Of a DNA stretch of 64,000 nucleotides, positions 1 to 12,392 are shown one piece after another; position 1 is the first letter of the stretch; the number at the start of each line of letters is the position of its first letter. Below the pieces are notes generated by a model, which saw only the letters and a program-made list of their open reading frames with translations, was not told the origin of the DNA and did not search any database. The DNA comes from Prosapia bicincta (Eukaryota > Arthropoda > Insecta > Hemiptera > Cercopidae): contig JBAIZL010000005.1 in assembly GCA_036971475.1 (NCBI GenBank), positions 239,273,190 through 239,337,189 of the forward strand, written 5' to 3'. The translations under genes were made by a program, and so were the position numbers.

Positions 1-1256
1 AAGCAAGGAGTCTGCTGCAGAAATCTTTCCTTCTAACATTTCTTATTCCCTAATCTCAGTTATTTTGTATTGTATTATTAGTGGTAAAAACATTGTTAAG
101 CAAGGAGTCTGCTGCAGAAATATTTCCTTCCAGCATTTTCTTATTCCCTAATCTTAGTTATTTTTTATTATATTATTTGTAGTAAAAACATTGCTAAGCA
201 AGGAGTCTGCTGCAGAAATCTTTCCTTCTAACATTTCTTATTCCCTAATCTCAGTTATTTTGTATTGTATTATTAGTGGTAAAAACATTGTTAAGCAAGG
301 AGTCTGCTGCAGAAATATTTCCTTCCAGCATTTTCTTATTCCCTAATCTTAGTTATTTTTTATTATATTATTTGTAGTAAAAACATTGCTAAGCAAGGAG
401 TCTGCTGCAGAAATCTTTCGTTGTATCATTTTCGTATTCCCTGATCTTAGTTATTTTTTATTGTATTATTTGTAGTAAAAACATTGTTAAGCAAGGGGTC
501 TGCTGTAGAGATCTTTCAATGTATCATTTTCCTATTCCCTGATCTTAGTTATTTTTTATTGTATTATTCGTAGCAAAAACATTGGTAAGCTAGGAGTCTG
601 CTGCAGAGATCTTTCGTTGTATCATTTTCTTATTCCCTGATCTTAGTTATTTTTTATTGTATTATTCGTAGCAAAAACATTGGTAAGCTAGGAGTCTGCT
701 GCAGAGATCTTTCGTGGTATCATTTTCTTATTCCCTGATCTTAGTTATTTTTTATTGTATTATTTGTAGTAAAAACATTGTTAAGCAAGGGGTCTGCTGT
801 AGAGATCTTTCAATGTATCATTTTCCTATTCCCTGATCTTAGTTATTTTTTATTGTATTATTCGTAGCAAAAACATTGGTAAGCTAGGAGTCTGCTGCAG
901 AGATCTTTCAATGTATCATTTTCCTATTCCCTGATCTTAGTTATTTTTTATTGTATTATTCGTAGCAAAAACATTGGTAAGCTAGGAGTCTGCTGCAGAG
1001 ATCTTTCGTTGTATCATTTTCTTATTCCCTGATCTTAGTTATTTTTTATTACATTATTTGTAGTGAAAACATTGCTAAGCAAGGAGACTGCCGCAGAAAT
1101 CTTTCCTTCTAACATTTCTTATTCCCTGATCACAGTTATTTTGTATTGTATTATTTGTAGTAAAAACATTGCTAAGCAAGGATTCTGCTGCAGAAATAAT
1201 TCCTTCCAGCATTTTCTTATTCCCTAATCTTAGTTATTTTTTATTATATTATTTGT
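1..1256. repeat. 97-bp tandem array, about 13 copies
   Basis: The unit begins AAGCAAGGAGTCTGCTGCAG and returns every 97 bp (positions 1, 98 and so on) until about 1256. The left edge is cut by the window, so the array may be longer. Two unit types, one with CTTCTAACATTTC and one with CTTCCAGCATTTTC, alternate at 1-390 and again at about 1085-1256. A third type with GTAGCAAAAACATTGG occupies the middle, which indicates higher-order structure. Many units keep a PstI-like CTGCAG core. There is no coding signal. Confidence 0.95.
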
Positions 1257-3404
1257 AGCCTACTTTGTGTATATTTTCATTGATTCTAGTCAAACGCAAG
1301 CTGTATTAAATTAATTAACTAAATGTTTTTAATTCTTGGAATGATAGAAATAGATGAGGTTTGGGGTTTTCTCGTCTGAACGCCGTTAATGGTTTTCCTC
1401 TAGATGGTTGTTAGTAGACGCAAGTTTTAAAGAACAGTTTATATTTAATCATTATTTCGTTTAACCTAAATCTTCTGAAATAAAAGATTTTTCTTTCACA
1501 GGAATTGTATTTAGTATACAATGCGCGAACACATCCCAAGACACCAGGTATAGTCGGCGCACTCCTTTTATCCAGTTACATCAGCTGATCGTCTCACAAG
1601 AATCGATACTGATAACTGTTCAGCGTTGGGAGAGTCGCAAGTACATCTAGTCTATTCCGTCTGTTTCATTGTGGCAATGTGACGCAACATTTATTTATTT
1701 CAGAATTATATCCTTTTATTTATTAAAAAATCTTATTAGTAAAATAAGAATAAAATAAGAAGTAGGTATGACACAATGAGTGAAATGAAACAACCCTACG
1801 CTAGAAGGGGAGCTTATGTCTTGGCATTAATTCCATCTCTGGGATCTAACTTAATTCTCTATATTCAACATATATTCCCTCTCCGCAAGGGGATTATATG
1901 CTTAGGAGCATCTACTTTGCGTTAAAACAAGAATATACAGTCAATTTCCTAAATTTGATAACAAGACTGTGCAACTGGATTCAATCCCAAACCACAGTTG
2001 GTATCTACAGTTAGTTTTGTAACACCTACTTTGTGAAGACTACAATAGTTCTTGCATCGTTTTTTGTCAGAGTTTCCGTTTAGCATCGGCGAGGCTCAGC
2101 TTTACATTTCAAGATTATTTATTCCACATTTCAAGTTTTTTCCATGTTTGTCGTTTAAAACGATCTCTCACAAATGTTTAATCTAGTGGTACTATATTTT
2201 TCCGCTACCGATTACTTTTGTATCAAGAAAAAGTTTAAAACAAAATAATTAAGTATAGACTAATTTATTTTAAAAGCACTGTAATCTGAGATCCAATCTT
2301 TAAAGCTAAAAAGCATTCTACAATAGGCAACATTTCTTTAACCACGTTTCGCCTCTTGTTTATTTCACTTTGCTTAAAATCTGATTACGAAATATTCCTG
2401 TGATAGTCAGAAAATAAAAGCTCCGTTCATCCCAAATAAGAAGGATTTGTTGCTGCCAGACAATACTTTCCAAAGGCAAATGGTTTTAACGTCTTCTGCT
2501 ACTGTAGTTTTACATGCTTTTTAAACCGACCCACTATCAGGTATCACGTAGACATGTAGGAAACCTTATATTGTCTCATAAACGTAATACAGATTGACAT
2601 TTCACAAATATTTGTTTACCATACATTTAGTATTACATATTCTATGAATAGAGATTCAAACTCTCTTCCTCTGTGCGTACATCAATCAGAAATTTGATTG
2701 CTCAGTTTATGCTCTGTCAGTTGTCTATCCATGTTGCACCAGTCGTACACGCCTTAAATCCGGAGAGAACAGACGTGCTGTTGATTTACAGGAGCTTTGC
2801 GGAGAAGGGAGCTCATTTCCTGTTGTACACATGCCATCTGATGCCGTGCTCAAACTTAACGAGAAACTAAGGGCCGTCAACCTCTTAATAAATTAACGGA
2901 GCGGCACTTCTCGCTTACTTGGAACGCAAACAGCTTCCGAGGAGATTGTATTTTATAACGGCCCTGCTTTTTGTTAACAATTTTCTCCTCTCCCACAAAC
3001 AAAACGTTTTAATTGTACTATATATACACTCACAAGTCTTGATATTAATAAAAGACGGCTGATATATGAGTCAACAACATTTATTATCAAAATATGTCCC
3101 ATATTGAAAAAATAAAACCTTTTACGTTTGCGGTTTGAAGCACTATCTTTCATATTCAAATAACGGATTTTAATAAAAAAACAAATTTTGAATTACCACA
3201 AAAATATAGTCGTGAATGTTTTCATATTTGTACATAAACGTGTCTCTACCTCTTTCCCGAGTAGTGGACACGTAAGCCTGGGTATTTTAGCCTATTACCA
3301 TTAACAGAGGACCATTATGTCCCACTTTAATTCCACCTGTTCTTACCCTTCTTACACAGGGATGTAATGGGAATGCACCTCTTTTTGACCCCGATAGAGT
3401 AAGA
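1257..3404. other. unique AT-rich DNA, no gene seen
   Basis: No repeat, RNA gene or convincing exon was seen. The open frames here are about 65 codons or shorter and resemble no family I know. The last part (about 3285-3404) leads into the CRE-containing array and shares the phrase CCACTTCAGGTCGCGACCC with its first unit, so it is probably the ancestral flank of that array. Confidence 0.5.
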
Positions 3405-3785
3405 CCACTTCAGGTCGCGACCCACACATGACGTCATAACCCTCTAGTACATCCAATAACAAGAACGTTTTTCTTTACGCGACCCACATATGACGTCATA
3501 AACCTCTCGTACATCCCATAACAAGAAAGTTTCTCTACGCGACCCAAACATGACGTCATAATCCTCTCGAACATCCCATAACAAGAAAGTTTGTCTCTAC
3601 GCGACCCACATATGACGTCATAAACCTCTCGTACATCCCATAACAAGAAAGTTTCTCTCTACGCGACCCACACATGACGTCATAACCATCTCGTACATAC
3701 CATAACAATAACGTTTCTCTCTACGCGACCCACACATGACGTCATAGCCCTCTCGTACATCCCATAACAAGAAAGTTTCTCTCTA
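3405..3785. repeat. 62-bp tandem array with six CRE palindromes
   Basis: There are six copies of a roughly 62-bp unit. Each contains the perfect palindrome ATGACGTCAT, starting at 3428, 3490, 3550, 3612, 3674 and 3736, so the spacing is 62, 60, 62, 62 and 62 bp. TGACGTCA is the textbook CRE/ATF site bound by bZIP dimers. The rest of the unit reads roughly CTCTCGTACATCCCATAACA plus AGAAAGTTTCTC. An open frame crossing it on the minus strand is a by-product of the repetition. Confidence 0.93.
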
Positions 3786-6700
3786 CCCTAATCATATCTA
3801 TCATTTACGCATTTTCCCTATTATTTATAGGCAGAACAGTAATATGGCGTTGCCGTGAAACTACACAAAGCATCACCTCGTGCAACAGCTGACAACTTCA
3901 AACGTTTAGTTGCATTTAATTGGACATTAAATCTCGGGTTCAGAAACTTTAAATTTAAAACGAATTACGCAAAATACAGTATTAGAACCAAATTTATTGT
4001 AACATTAAAATCAAACAACCAAATGAGTTCTTTGGTAAAATATCCAATCAATCCCATTACTAAGTTGACTGATTTCCTTGAAATTAAAGTTCCCATTGGA
4101 CAGATACAGTATTTGTTTTACAAAATCAGTTCTTTACAACAGTTCTATTCAAGTCGTCAACCAACTGTCTGCAACAATGACAGTTACTATTAATATCGCA
4201 AAATTGATTTTTTATAACAAAATGCCAGTTCAGTTCAAATCACACCCGTTATTTACTTTTAAATTACACAGCTGGTTTCCATCTCGCAAGGTTTGTCTAA
4301 TACACAAATACCATTTAATAAAATAGAACCAACTTTGACTGTTTGAATTCAAACTAAAAATACTAATAATAGGTATTTAAACTATATATAAAACTATATT
4401 ATATAAACTATACTTGTTAGTTGTATTTATTGATTTAATCTGATAATCGAGAAAACCTTAATAGCACCAGTGATTCTACGTGTATACAGCTTTCTATAGA
4501 CGTTTCAGAGAGAGGACAGAATAACTTAGGAGCTGTGCAAGGTAGGGAGAGAGGATTGAGCCCCTCCTATCCATTGTCCTTCCCACGCTGCCCTTGGGTA
4601 TTACCAATAAATAATTATATTTAATCTTTAATTATGAAATAAGAGAAAACAAGGTGAGTATGAAATGATTTTATTAAATTGCTCAAAAAGCAACAAAGAT
4701 TTGTAGCACAGAATGTTATATGGTGAGAAATGTGTTACTTTACAGCGAGATATACAGGCTAAACAAGTGTTACAAATAATCACTTCTCTCTTATTACCAA
4801 TCCCAGGGAAAAATCATGTCCCTTCTCCCATCCCTTACTCGTACATATCATTAGCTGTGTAATTAATTACACGGTGGCTTAGCGGATACTCTTGTTGACC
4901 CCGACAAATAGGTTTACGTCAGGCGAGCCGTAACCCTAGAAATGCTCCAATCTTACAGACTGACACACACCGCCGTCGGAGGATTTAAAAAAGAGATAAT
5001 TAATATCAATGAAATAGAATTTAGAATATCCCCCCCTTAAATGAATTATGACCAATAATTCTCCTCGAGCCTTGGTTTGTGCGCGTTTATACCAATTTAA
5101 TGTAAATAATTATAATAGAAAGAGAATTAAATAGTTAACCTACTGGGGGTTGTCCTTAAATCTTTGAGTTACCTCGGTATGCTTACTGGTTTCCTCGGGA
5201 AGCCGGTATGCCGCGGAATGTTCTCCCTCAGTCACCAGAGAGACGCCAAGGACATGTTCAGTTCGACTCTCGCTATCAGAAAGCTACTATTCCTAACTTG
5301 GTTATATTAATATTAAAAGGGACCGGAAAATACAAGTTTAGCACAATCAGCTGTTTAATATAGGTACGCTGAAGAGTGTCGATCTCCCGTCTATTATTTA
5401 TTTTCAATAATATTATTTATTTATAATTCTATTTATTCTTACAGCTATAATAGGTAATAATACAACAAACTCATTTTGAAAGTTGTCGTTTCTCTCTAGC
5501 GGATCGCATTTATTCTATTGTAAGCTCAAACACGTTTTCGTCGAACTATCCGCGCGCCTTTCAGTCTATAAACGAGTAACGACTGGGAAGGCAGTTTATT
5601 GTCCTCAAATCGAGTTGTTGTAACGTAAAAAATAATATCTAGACTGTGTAACAACTAATTGTACGCATACATCAACCCTTATCGCTAACACATAACGTAG
5701 CCCAGTAACGACTCTAAGGAAGTGAGGCATTTATCAAAAGCGGGAATACTTTCTAAAGGCTTAAAGGTGTGAGAGCGTATCACAGATTACGCTCCAATGA
5801 GCACAGATTACCTTTAAACGTAAGAGATAACCGCGTTACCTCATTAGGCGGCAAATACAAGACGAGGAATAGATTGAATTTATATAATAAGAAAAATATT
5901 TCCGGGGGGAAAACAATTTCTGAAAAATTAAAGAACTTTTCAGTTATTATGTGAAATTTCCTCAGAATTGAGTGAATTTATTTGATTTTGAACTACTAAA
6001 ATTGGTAGGGAACCCAAGAGGGTAATATAAAATAAACTAACTCAAGTCGGAAAAAAGGAAAAGAGGTTGATGAGGTTAAAATAGGATGGGCATGAAAATT
6101 GAAAATTCAAAAATAATAATTGAATGAAGGAAGATGGATTGAGATTGACATTTAAAAAGTAAATAAGTACGTGATAAAGATGCGATAGACATTTGATAAG
6201 ATTAAATATCTTACCTAGACATAAGTACGACTAATGATGGCGGTTTAATCATTCCATCGTACACATTAGGGTCTAGTGTTTCAGAAATACTTGATGCGTA
6301 CAGATTCTTGACAAATAGACTGTATTATAATAAAACTAAAAGTTTCATTAAGCTATTTGTTTGTTACATTAAGCGGATATAGATGACAATTCTCTATTAA
6401 AGGCGATCTTCTTCGACCGACTGGGTTGTTTGAGCCTGCTCTCTAACAGCGCCATGAAAATTTGTCCACTCATCCCCCCAAACCCAACGCATGCGAATGG
6501 GATATTAGGATACCTTAGTAATAGAACACAATGACGGATCAAGGTGGCAGAATCACTCAAATGGAATGGAAACTAACTGGAAAACGGCGATGAGGAGGAT
6601 GACGACAGATTTTAGCTGAGAAATGTAAACTTGGAATAAGCGTCAGGGGTATTTATATACAGTACTTAGAATAAAATCGCGAAGAAATATTTCGTCGTTT

Positions 6701-8666
6701 CACCCGCCTAATCTACCACAACCGATTCTATTATGCTTATCCAAATACAGTATCAGATTTGACACTGGTTTTGCTATTACGAATTAGATACAACAATTTA
6801 TAATGAGGGAGCAGTCCCGGCTAGTAAAAAAAAGCCATTGGTAAAAAATTCACATATGTTTATCTACTTAGGCTTTGTAGCCACTTGCGGTTTATCAATG
6901 TAAAAACTTCATTTTCATTGAAAGAAACTTTTAACCCTGTCGCTAATAAAATACTTAGTTAATTTTATAAAAATATATATCGAAACAGTATCGTTTTATT
7001 TTGTTTAATGTTTTGAATACATTGTGATTCCTGGTTCATATTTGTACATTAAATAATAAGTTATAATTGGGTGAGTAATACATATACCACGTGTGAATAC
7101 CACATGTAATAGATAACATGTGGTAACGGTATTATAAGAGTTTCTCAAATCAAAAAACAGGTGCCTTTCTACAAACGTTTAGCGTAGGGAATTTACATTT
7201 TAAGTAGGGAACTCCAAACGGGTAAAAGGAGAGAAATATTTGTTTTAGCAAGGGTGGCAGTACTGGGCACAAGGCTTACTTTATGTTAATTCGTCTAATT
7301 AAGGCAAGACAAGAAGACTGTGAAGCCGTCTTAGAATACTATGTTTTATTTCTTCGAATATTAAGTCAATAAATGTCAACTGCTACTTTAAAATGTATGG
7401 CTTCGTACATCCTATATTTTTTTGTCATATACAGGTATTCTGATGCTTTTTGCTTAACTTATATTTAAACAAATATATATATTACGAGAGAAAAAATATA
7501 ACTGAATTGTTTTCACATAATTTTCCACGAAATACAATTTTCTTCTACAGTCAACAAAAGCAAGTGCTGATGATAAATTAAAATCCATTCGTTATTGTTG
7601 CCGGATTGCACTCTCAGCCGTGTCGAAGGTAGCAAGTCAAGTGAAACATTGACGAGTGTTTTTGTCAACAAAGAGAAAGTGACGTCGACAGTACTCCGTA
7701 CACGATCGAGCTGGATTTAATGAACTATTATGACGTAATTGAATCATTTCAAGGGGCGTGCGCGCAGAGCGGCTCTCAAATTGTTTTAATTTCCCACCAA
7801 ATTGTCGGATCACGATGAGCTCTCGGCAGGAAATTAGGTTAGGCAATGTCGGTTACACTTCGTCGATTTGACTGTGTTTTTAAATTAGAGGAAAGGCAAG
7901 CGAGTTTCCATGACTGTCACCCGTGTATATCACAAGGTGGGTCTTTTAAAATTCCAATAAAAAATGGACAGTTGACCCATAAAATTTGGTTTGGTTCTAT
8001 ATACATTTATATTTTCCTTTAAATTAGATTACTTACAGAACTCATGTTTATACAAACTTAATCACCTTGTCTTGAGAACTGTTTCCAGTAATTAAAAACA
8101 GAAGTTGACAATAAAGTTGTCAAATTTTGATGTAAGTAAATATGGATAAAATTAAATGTATGCAAATACAACATAAAAAAGTCGCGTTTATTGACACTGT
8201 AGCAAATATTTTATATAAAATTGGGCCTAATGAGGCTTTTAACTAAAACACGATTAAGATAGAATAATAATAATTTGTTGTATATATAATAATTACAATT
8301 CGTTCTATTAACATTGAAAACCTAACAAAGATTTAAAACGGGAAGTTTTGAAAAATGAAAACTCACCATTTAAATATTGTTTAAAACTAAAATAATTGTA
8401 GCCTAAGTCTAAATACATTATTATCGCCTCTCATTAGGCTGGATTTTGAAGACAATTTTTTTTTTAAATGTCCGACGAAAATAAACCTAAATAGTTATTT
8501 GTTAGATAGATATAGATTAGCTACACTCCCTGATGGCGATGAACCTGTCGAGAAATAAATCATTAGTTACTGGTTGGGGTTGGATATTATATAATGACTA
8601 ACTGCGCTCGCAGGGGAAGCGCTAAGGTTTGGAATATTTTTTGTAGCGTTGAGTTTTGAAAATTTT
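3786..8666. other. unique AT-rich DNA, no gene seen
   Basis: This is nearly 5 kb with no recognised gene. Frames at 3855-4193 and 4078-4326 are low-complexity AT-rich translations that overlap in different frames, and I do not believe them. Segments at about 4860-4975, 5160-5300 and 7600-7860 are less AT-rich than their surroundings and could be conserved non-coding DNA or old SINE-like material, but no diagnostic motif supports that. Confidence 0.4.
7098..7125. other. perfect 10-bp-arm hairpin beside an E-box
   Basis: TACCACATGT at 7098-7107 and ACATGTGGTA at 7116-7125 are exact reverse complements around an 8-nt loop. A CACGTG E-box lies just upstream at 7088-7093, and the hairpin arms hold ACATGT/CACATG half-sites. 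The symmetry is visible directly. Any bHLH or regulatory role is inference. Confidence 0.55.
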
Positions 8667-8849
8667 TAGGGTGACACATAGGAGACGGACTGTTTTTAAA
8701 TGAAAATTTCTGCGCCAAATTTCTAAATCAATGTATGTTTATTGACATTAAATGTATACTCGTTACACGCCATTCTTGTGTATGTATGGTGTAACCCATT
8801 TATGTAAAATAACACCGTCCAGATGATGTCTATCATGAATGAAGCATGA

Positions 8850-9601
8850 CTCAAGTCTCTTATCAAAATCCTTGGTCACACAGTCTCTGTAGAGAAGGCA
8901 GCAATTTATTTAATAAATGCTTTTATTGACCAAGTGTTCGTGGTTTTGGTGTATAGACCCTGTTTTTCTGAGGTACCTCCATATCTGTTAAGGAATAACC
9001 CTTGTGAGCAGCAGTCTCACCTTTGTCGAGCAAATCATGGACTTATTTCAAACAGGTAACAGATTGGACAGCGGTATCTGTGAGTATGAAACTGATTAGC
9101 CAGGAGATCTGGGACACTAAGGAACACCCAGAACATTCCAGGACACATGTACCGCAGAACTGGCATTGAATCATTGACGGTGTGGGGTTAGTGGAAACCT
9201 AATGCAAATATACATCTTTTAAACGAATTCTTCGTTCTCCCTGTTTTGGTTTTAAGAACATTTCAAGCACACGAACTTATCGAGTAGAATTCACAGTGAC
9301 TTCGGCTTATCTTCGAAAGAATTATGTCCAGTAATGCCGAAAGAATTAATAGAACACACAGATTGTGACTTGTAGAATTGAGGGGAACCCTGGTGAATTA
9401 TGTATGGATGATCTGGAGCCTAATAATGCAAATTTTGTTTCTTCACTGTACCGTTTAAATGAAAATGAACTTCATCACTGATAGGTAACGTTATAGTTCG
9501 TTCAATCTCAAGTTAACATGCTTTCCGTGAGCAAAGTCTCCAGTACATACAAATCGTTACCTTCAGTTGTTGCACAGTAAGTATTTGTACGGATGAAATA
9601 T
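8850..9601 (-). pseudogene. mariner transposase remnant, catalytic/C-terminal part
   Basis: Minus-strand translation gives broken blocks such as FHPYK (about 9601-9587) and HFHLNGTVKKQNLHY-stop-APDHP (about 9470-9410). These match HFHLNGTVNKQNLSYWAPEHP in the second copy. Further toward 8850 the DNA still aligns with the region encoding the QQDGA motif and the C-terminus, for example GATTTTGATAAGAGACTTGA against GATTTTGAGAAGAGACTTGA. There are multiple stops and indels, so it is non-functional. It is the downstream half of the same gene whose N-terminal part lies at 20645-20790, more than 10 kb away because of the array and nested LINEs. Confidence 0.85.
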
Positions 9602-10472
9602 GAGTGCTTGTAGAGTTGGAAGATCGATTCTTGTCTCACTAGCATGACTTCTAGCTGATAGTTCTGGAATTCCTAATACTGCAAATATGGGTGCTTGTAG
9701 AGTTGGAAGATCGATTCTTGTCTCACTAGCATGACTTCTAGCTGATAGTTCTGGACTTCCTAATACTGCAAATATGGGTGCTTGTAGAGTTGGAAGATCG
9801 ATTCTTATCTCACTAGCATGACTTCTAGCTGATAGTTCTGGACTTCCTAATACTGCAAATATAGGTGCTTGTAGAGTTGGAAGATCGATTCATATCTCAC
9901 TAGCATGACTTATAGCTGATAGTTCTGGACTTCCTAATACTGCGAATATGGGTGCTTGTAGAGTTGGAAGATCGATTCTTATCTCACTAGCATGACTTCT
10001 AGCTGATAGTTCTGGACTTCTTAATACTGCAAATATGAGTGCTTATAGAGTTGGAAGATCGATTCTTATCTCACTAGCATGACTTCTAGCTGATAGTTCT
10101 GGACTTCTTATTACTGTAAATATAAGTGCTTGTAGAGTTGGAATATCGATTCTTATCTCACTAGCATGACTTCTAGCTGATAGTTCTGGACTTTTTATTA
10201 CTGCAAATATAAGTGCTTGTAGAGTTGGAAGATCGATTCTTATCTCACTAGCATGACTTCTAGCTGATAGTTCTGGACTTCCTAATACTGCAAATATGGG
10301 TGCTTGTAGAGTTGGAAGATCGATTCTTATCTCACTAGCATGACTTCTAGCTGATAGTTCTGGACTTCCTAATACTGCAAATATGGGTGCTTGTAGAGTT
10401 GGAAGATCGATTCTTATCTCACTAGCATGACTTCTAGCTGATAGTTCTGGACTTCCTAATACTGCAAATATA
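9602..10472 (-). repeat. 87-bp transposase-derived tandem array, left block
   Basis: There are about ten copies of an 87-bp unit (GTGCTTGTAGAGTTGGAAGA and onward; first two at 9604 and 9691). Read on the minus strand, the unit is exactly 29 codons and stays open, including SPELSARSHASEIRIDLPTL. This corresponds to SPGRSARCHASEIRINLESF in the mariner transposase at 35019-35795, the part of the DNA-binding domain just before FHPYK. The array therefore arose by tandem amplification of a transposase segment in place. Copies differ by a few substitutions. The minus-strand open frame over it is a product of the 3n unit length, not a gene. Confidence 0.93.
10460..10472. repeat. left target-site duplication of the I-group LINE
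   Basis: TACTGCAAATATA sits immediately before the LINE 5' end and is repeated at 19875-19887 right after the poly(A). It lies within the 87-bp unit, so it marks exactly where the array was interrupted. Confidence 0.9.
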
Positions 10473-10979
10473 ACCCGCAGGGGGGTGCGGACTAGCCGCA
10501 CCTACGAGGGATTTGGCGTCCCTCGCGGTACCCTAGCCTAACACTACACCACTCACAAAAACATACACACACACATACACACACCAACACAATCTATACA
10601 CCTTTCAACACTTACATCTTCGCTTAGGGAATTTTGACTGGTCAGAACCGTTGCGCGTTGGGAGTGCTGAAAAGTCCAGAGCGTGACAAACTCTGGTCTG
10701 GGACGCTGATGTGAGCTTGCTCTGCCGAAGACGTAAGCGCGGTTTCTGGTCTACCAGCCGCTTCGGTCCTTGGTCAGGGAGTGTCCGCGGTGCATGGGTG
10801 TCGGAGCCTGTGCACAGTATTACGAGTCCTCGACTGATGCCCATCCAGTCGAGCTAAGGAGAAAAGCTATAGGCCTCAGAGTTCTGAGGATTGGAAATGA
10901 TCTTAATGTGATCCAAGGGTGTACCCGTTCCTATAGTCTCGCCCGTAACGCTTGACACGATGGCTGGCAAAAAATATTT
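10473..10979 (+). promoter_or_regulatory. 5' UTR of the I-group LINE with two terminal hairpins
   Basis: The first 55 nt can fold into two successive perfect hairpins. GGTGCGG (10484-10490) pairs with CCGCACC (10496-10502) around a 5-nt loop. CGAGGGA (10505-10511) pairs with TCCCTCG (10519-10525) around a 7-nt loop. LINEs of this kind generally carry an internal promoter at the 5' end, so promoter activity is expected here from family knowledge, though I recognise no core-promoter motif. The remaining roughly 450 nt is much richer in GC than the flanking DNA and has short upstream ATGs. Confidence 0.6.
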
Positions 10980-12389
10980 ATGGATTCCAAAACCACGTCA
11001 AATATGACTAGTCTGAAGAGGACACGCCAGGATTCTCCTGACGATCATATACAAAAGGATTTGAGTAAAAAGTTGATGGTGGCAACGTCGCAGACATTGC
11101 CATCAGCAAAGTATTTAGTTGTTTCTAGTGCCGAAGAAGGGAAAGATCTTTCCAAAGTTTCTCCCTTCCTTATTAACAAGGCTATTACTGCTTGTGCTGG
11201 AGGCCCAGTAGCCTCTATTAAGAAACTCAGAAACGGAACACTGTTAGTTGCGACTTCCACCGAGAGACAAACATGTGCTCTATCTAAAATGACCTCTTTC
11301 TTTGATCAGGTCAAGGTATCTGTGGTTCCCCACAGATCCTTGAATTATTCAAAGGGGGTTATCACATGTAGGGATTTAATGTACCTTCCGGTTGATGAAA
11401 TTAAATCCGAACTCTCGTCTCAGTCAGTTACGGACGTTGTCAATATAATGAAAATGGACAAAGGAGAAAAAGTAGCAACAGCTTCTTTTATCGTCACTTT
11501 TGGAAAGCCGGAAATACCCGAATACTTACATGCAGGTTACCAAAGGCTCTCAGTGAGACCATACGTGGCTAACCCTAGGCGCTGCTTCAAGTGCCAGCGA
11601 TTTGGGCATATCAGCTCTACCTGTTCGAAGCAGAACGTATGCGGTATATGTAGCGTTGAAGGCCATGATGATAAGGAATGTGTCAATTCTCCGAAATGCG
11701 CCAACTGTGGTGGTGACCACCCAGCGCGATCCTACAACTGCCCTACTTTTAAGGAAGAGAAAGCTATCCTAGGCATCATGGCGAAAGACAAGCTGTCGTT
11801 TCCAGAGGCCAAAAAACTCTATAGATCTACTCAGCCGAAGGCAGACAGTAAGACTTATGCCGCTACTCTGACCGCTTCCAAATCGTCCTGTAACAACTGT
11901 GCCGAGCTGTCGAAAAAAATTGAAGTTCTAACTGAACAAGTTTCTCGCCTTTTGTCCATAGTCACGAATGGTCCGTCCTTGAATTTGGTACAACCTGCAG
12001 CAACGGATAATGTTTTACCTCGTGTACCTGTCCCTTCCACTGGGGGGATTGGAACACGAAATAAATCACTAAGCGAGCCTTGTGTTTCTGTGCAGAAGAT
12101 ATTATCAACGGGTAATAAACCTTCTGTGCAGAAGACGGAAAAATCCAAACCACGTAGACCAGTGTTACGACAGACCACATCGCCACCGTCATTACCGGGC
12201 ATTAAGAAAAATGCTAACAAAGGAGGGAATGTGAAAACTACCCCTCCTAAACCCAAAACTTCCTCGGATTCCATCCCTGAACGGGTGGATATGGAATCTG
12301 AGAAATGTAAGCCTGAGACGTCCCAAAACGTCCCAGGCAAGAAAGGAGAGAGCACCAATGGGTGTCAAATAAACCCTTTGCTAAGCTAA
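10980..12389 (+). CDS. LINE ORF1, gag-like nucleic-acid-binding protein
   Basis: A 469-aa protein that in this family binds the element's RNA and forms the ribonucleoprotein. Residues about 200-260 carry three CCHC-type zinc knuckles, starting at CFKCQRFGHISSTC, CGICSVEGHDDKEC and CANCGGDHPARSYNC. The stretch before them (about 90-195) resembles the domain that commonly precedes zinc knuckles in insect LINE gag proteins. The C-terminal third is rich in Lys, Ser and Pro and probably disordered. The ATG at 10980 is the first of this frame after the 5' UTR. It ends with two tandem stops (TAA TAA, 12387-12392) directly abutting the ORF2 ATG in the same frame, an arrangement that suggests termination-reinitiation for ORF2. 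The frame is intact. Confidence 0.93.
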   Translation: MDSKTTSNMTSLKRTRQDSPDDHIQKDLSKKLMVATSQTLPSAKYLVVSSAEEGKDLSKVSPFLINKAITACAGGPVASIKKLRNGTLLVATSTERQTCALSKMTSFFDQVKVSVVPHRSLNYSKGVITCRDLMYLPVDEIKSELSSQSVTDVVNIMKMDKGEKVATASFIVTFGKPEIPEYLHAGYQRLSVRPYVANPRRCFKCQRFGHISSTCSKQNVCGICSVEGHDDKECVNSPKCANCGGDHPARSYNCPTFKEEKAILGIMAKDKLSFPEAKKLYRSTQPKADSKTYAATLTASKSSCNNCAELSKKIEVLTEQVSRLLSIVTNGPSLNLVQPAATDNVLPRVPVPSTGGIGTRNKSLSEPCVSVQKILSTGNKPSVQKTEKSKPRRPVLRQTTSPPSLPGIKKNANKGGNVKTTPPKPKTSSDSIPERVDMESEKCKPETSQNVPGKKGESTNGCQINPLLS

Positions 12390-12392
12390 TAA

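Noticed and set aside
3855..4326. Overlapping 112- and 82-codon frames as a gene
   Set aside because: AT-rich, low-information translations in two frames without convincing ATG starts or known domains.
5261..5269. GTTCGACTC as a tRNA/SINE box B
   Set aside because: It fits the loose box B pattern, but no box A or cloverleaf is found at a suitable distance upstream.
10043..10501. 152-codon minus-strand frame with 29-residue repeats as a repeat-protein gene
   Set aside because: It is the 87-bp array read in its 3n frame, begins with GTG inside the LINE 5' end and ends inside the array. It is a transposase fossil, not a gene.
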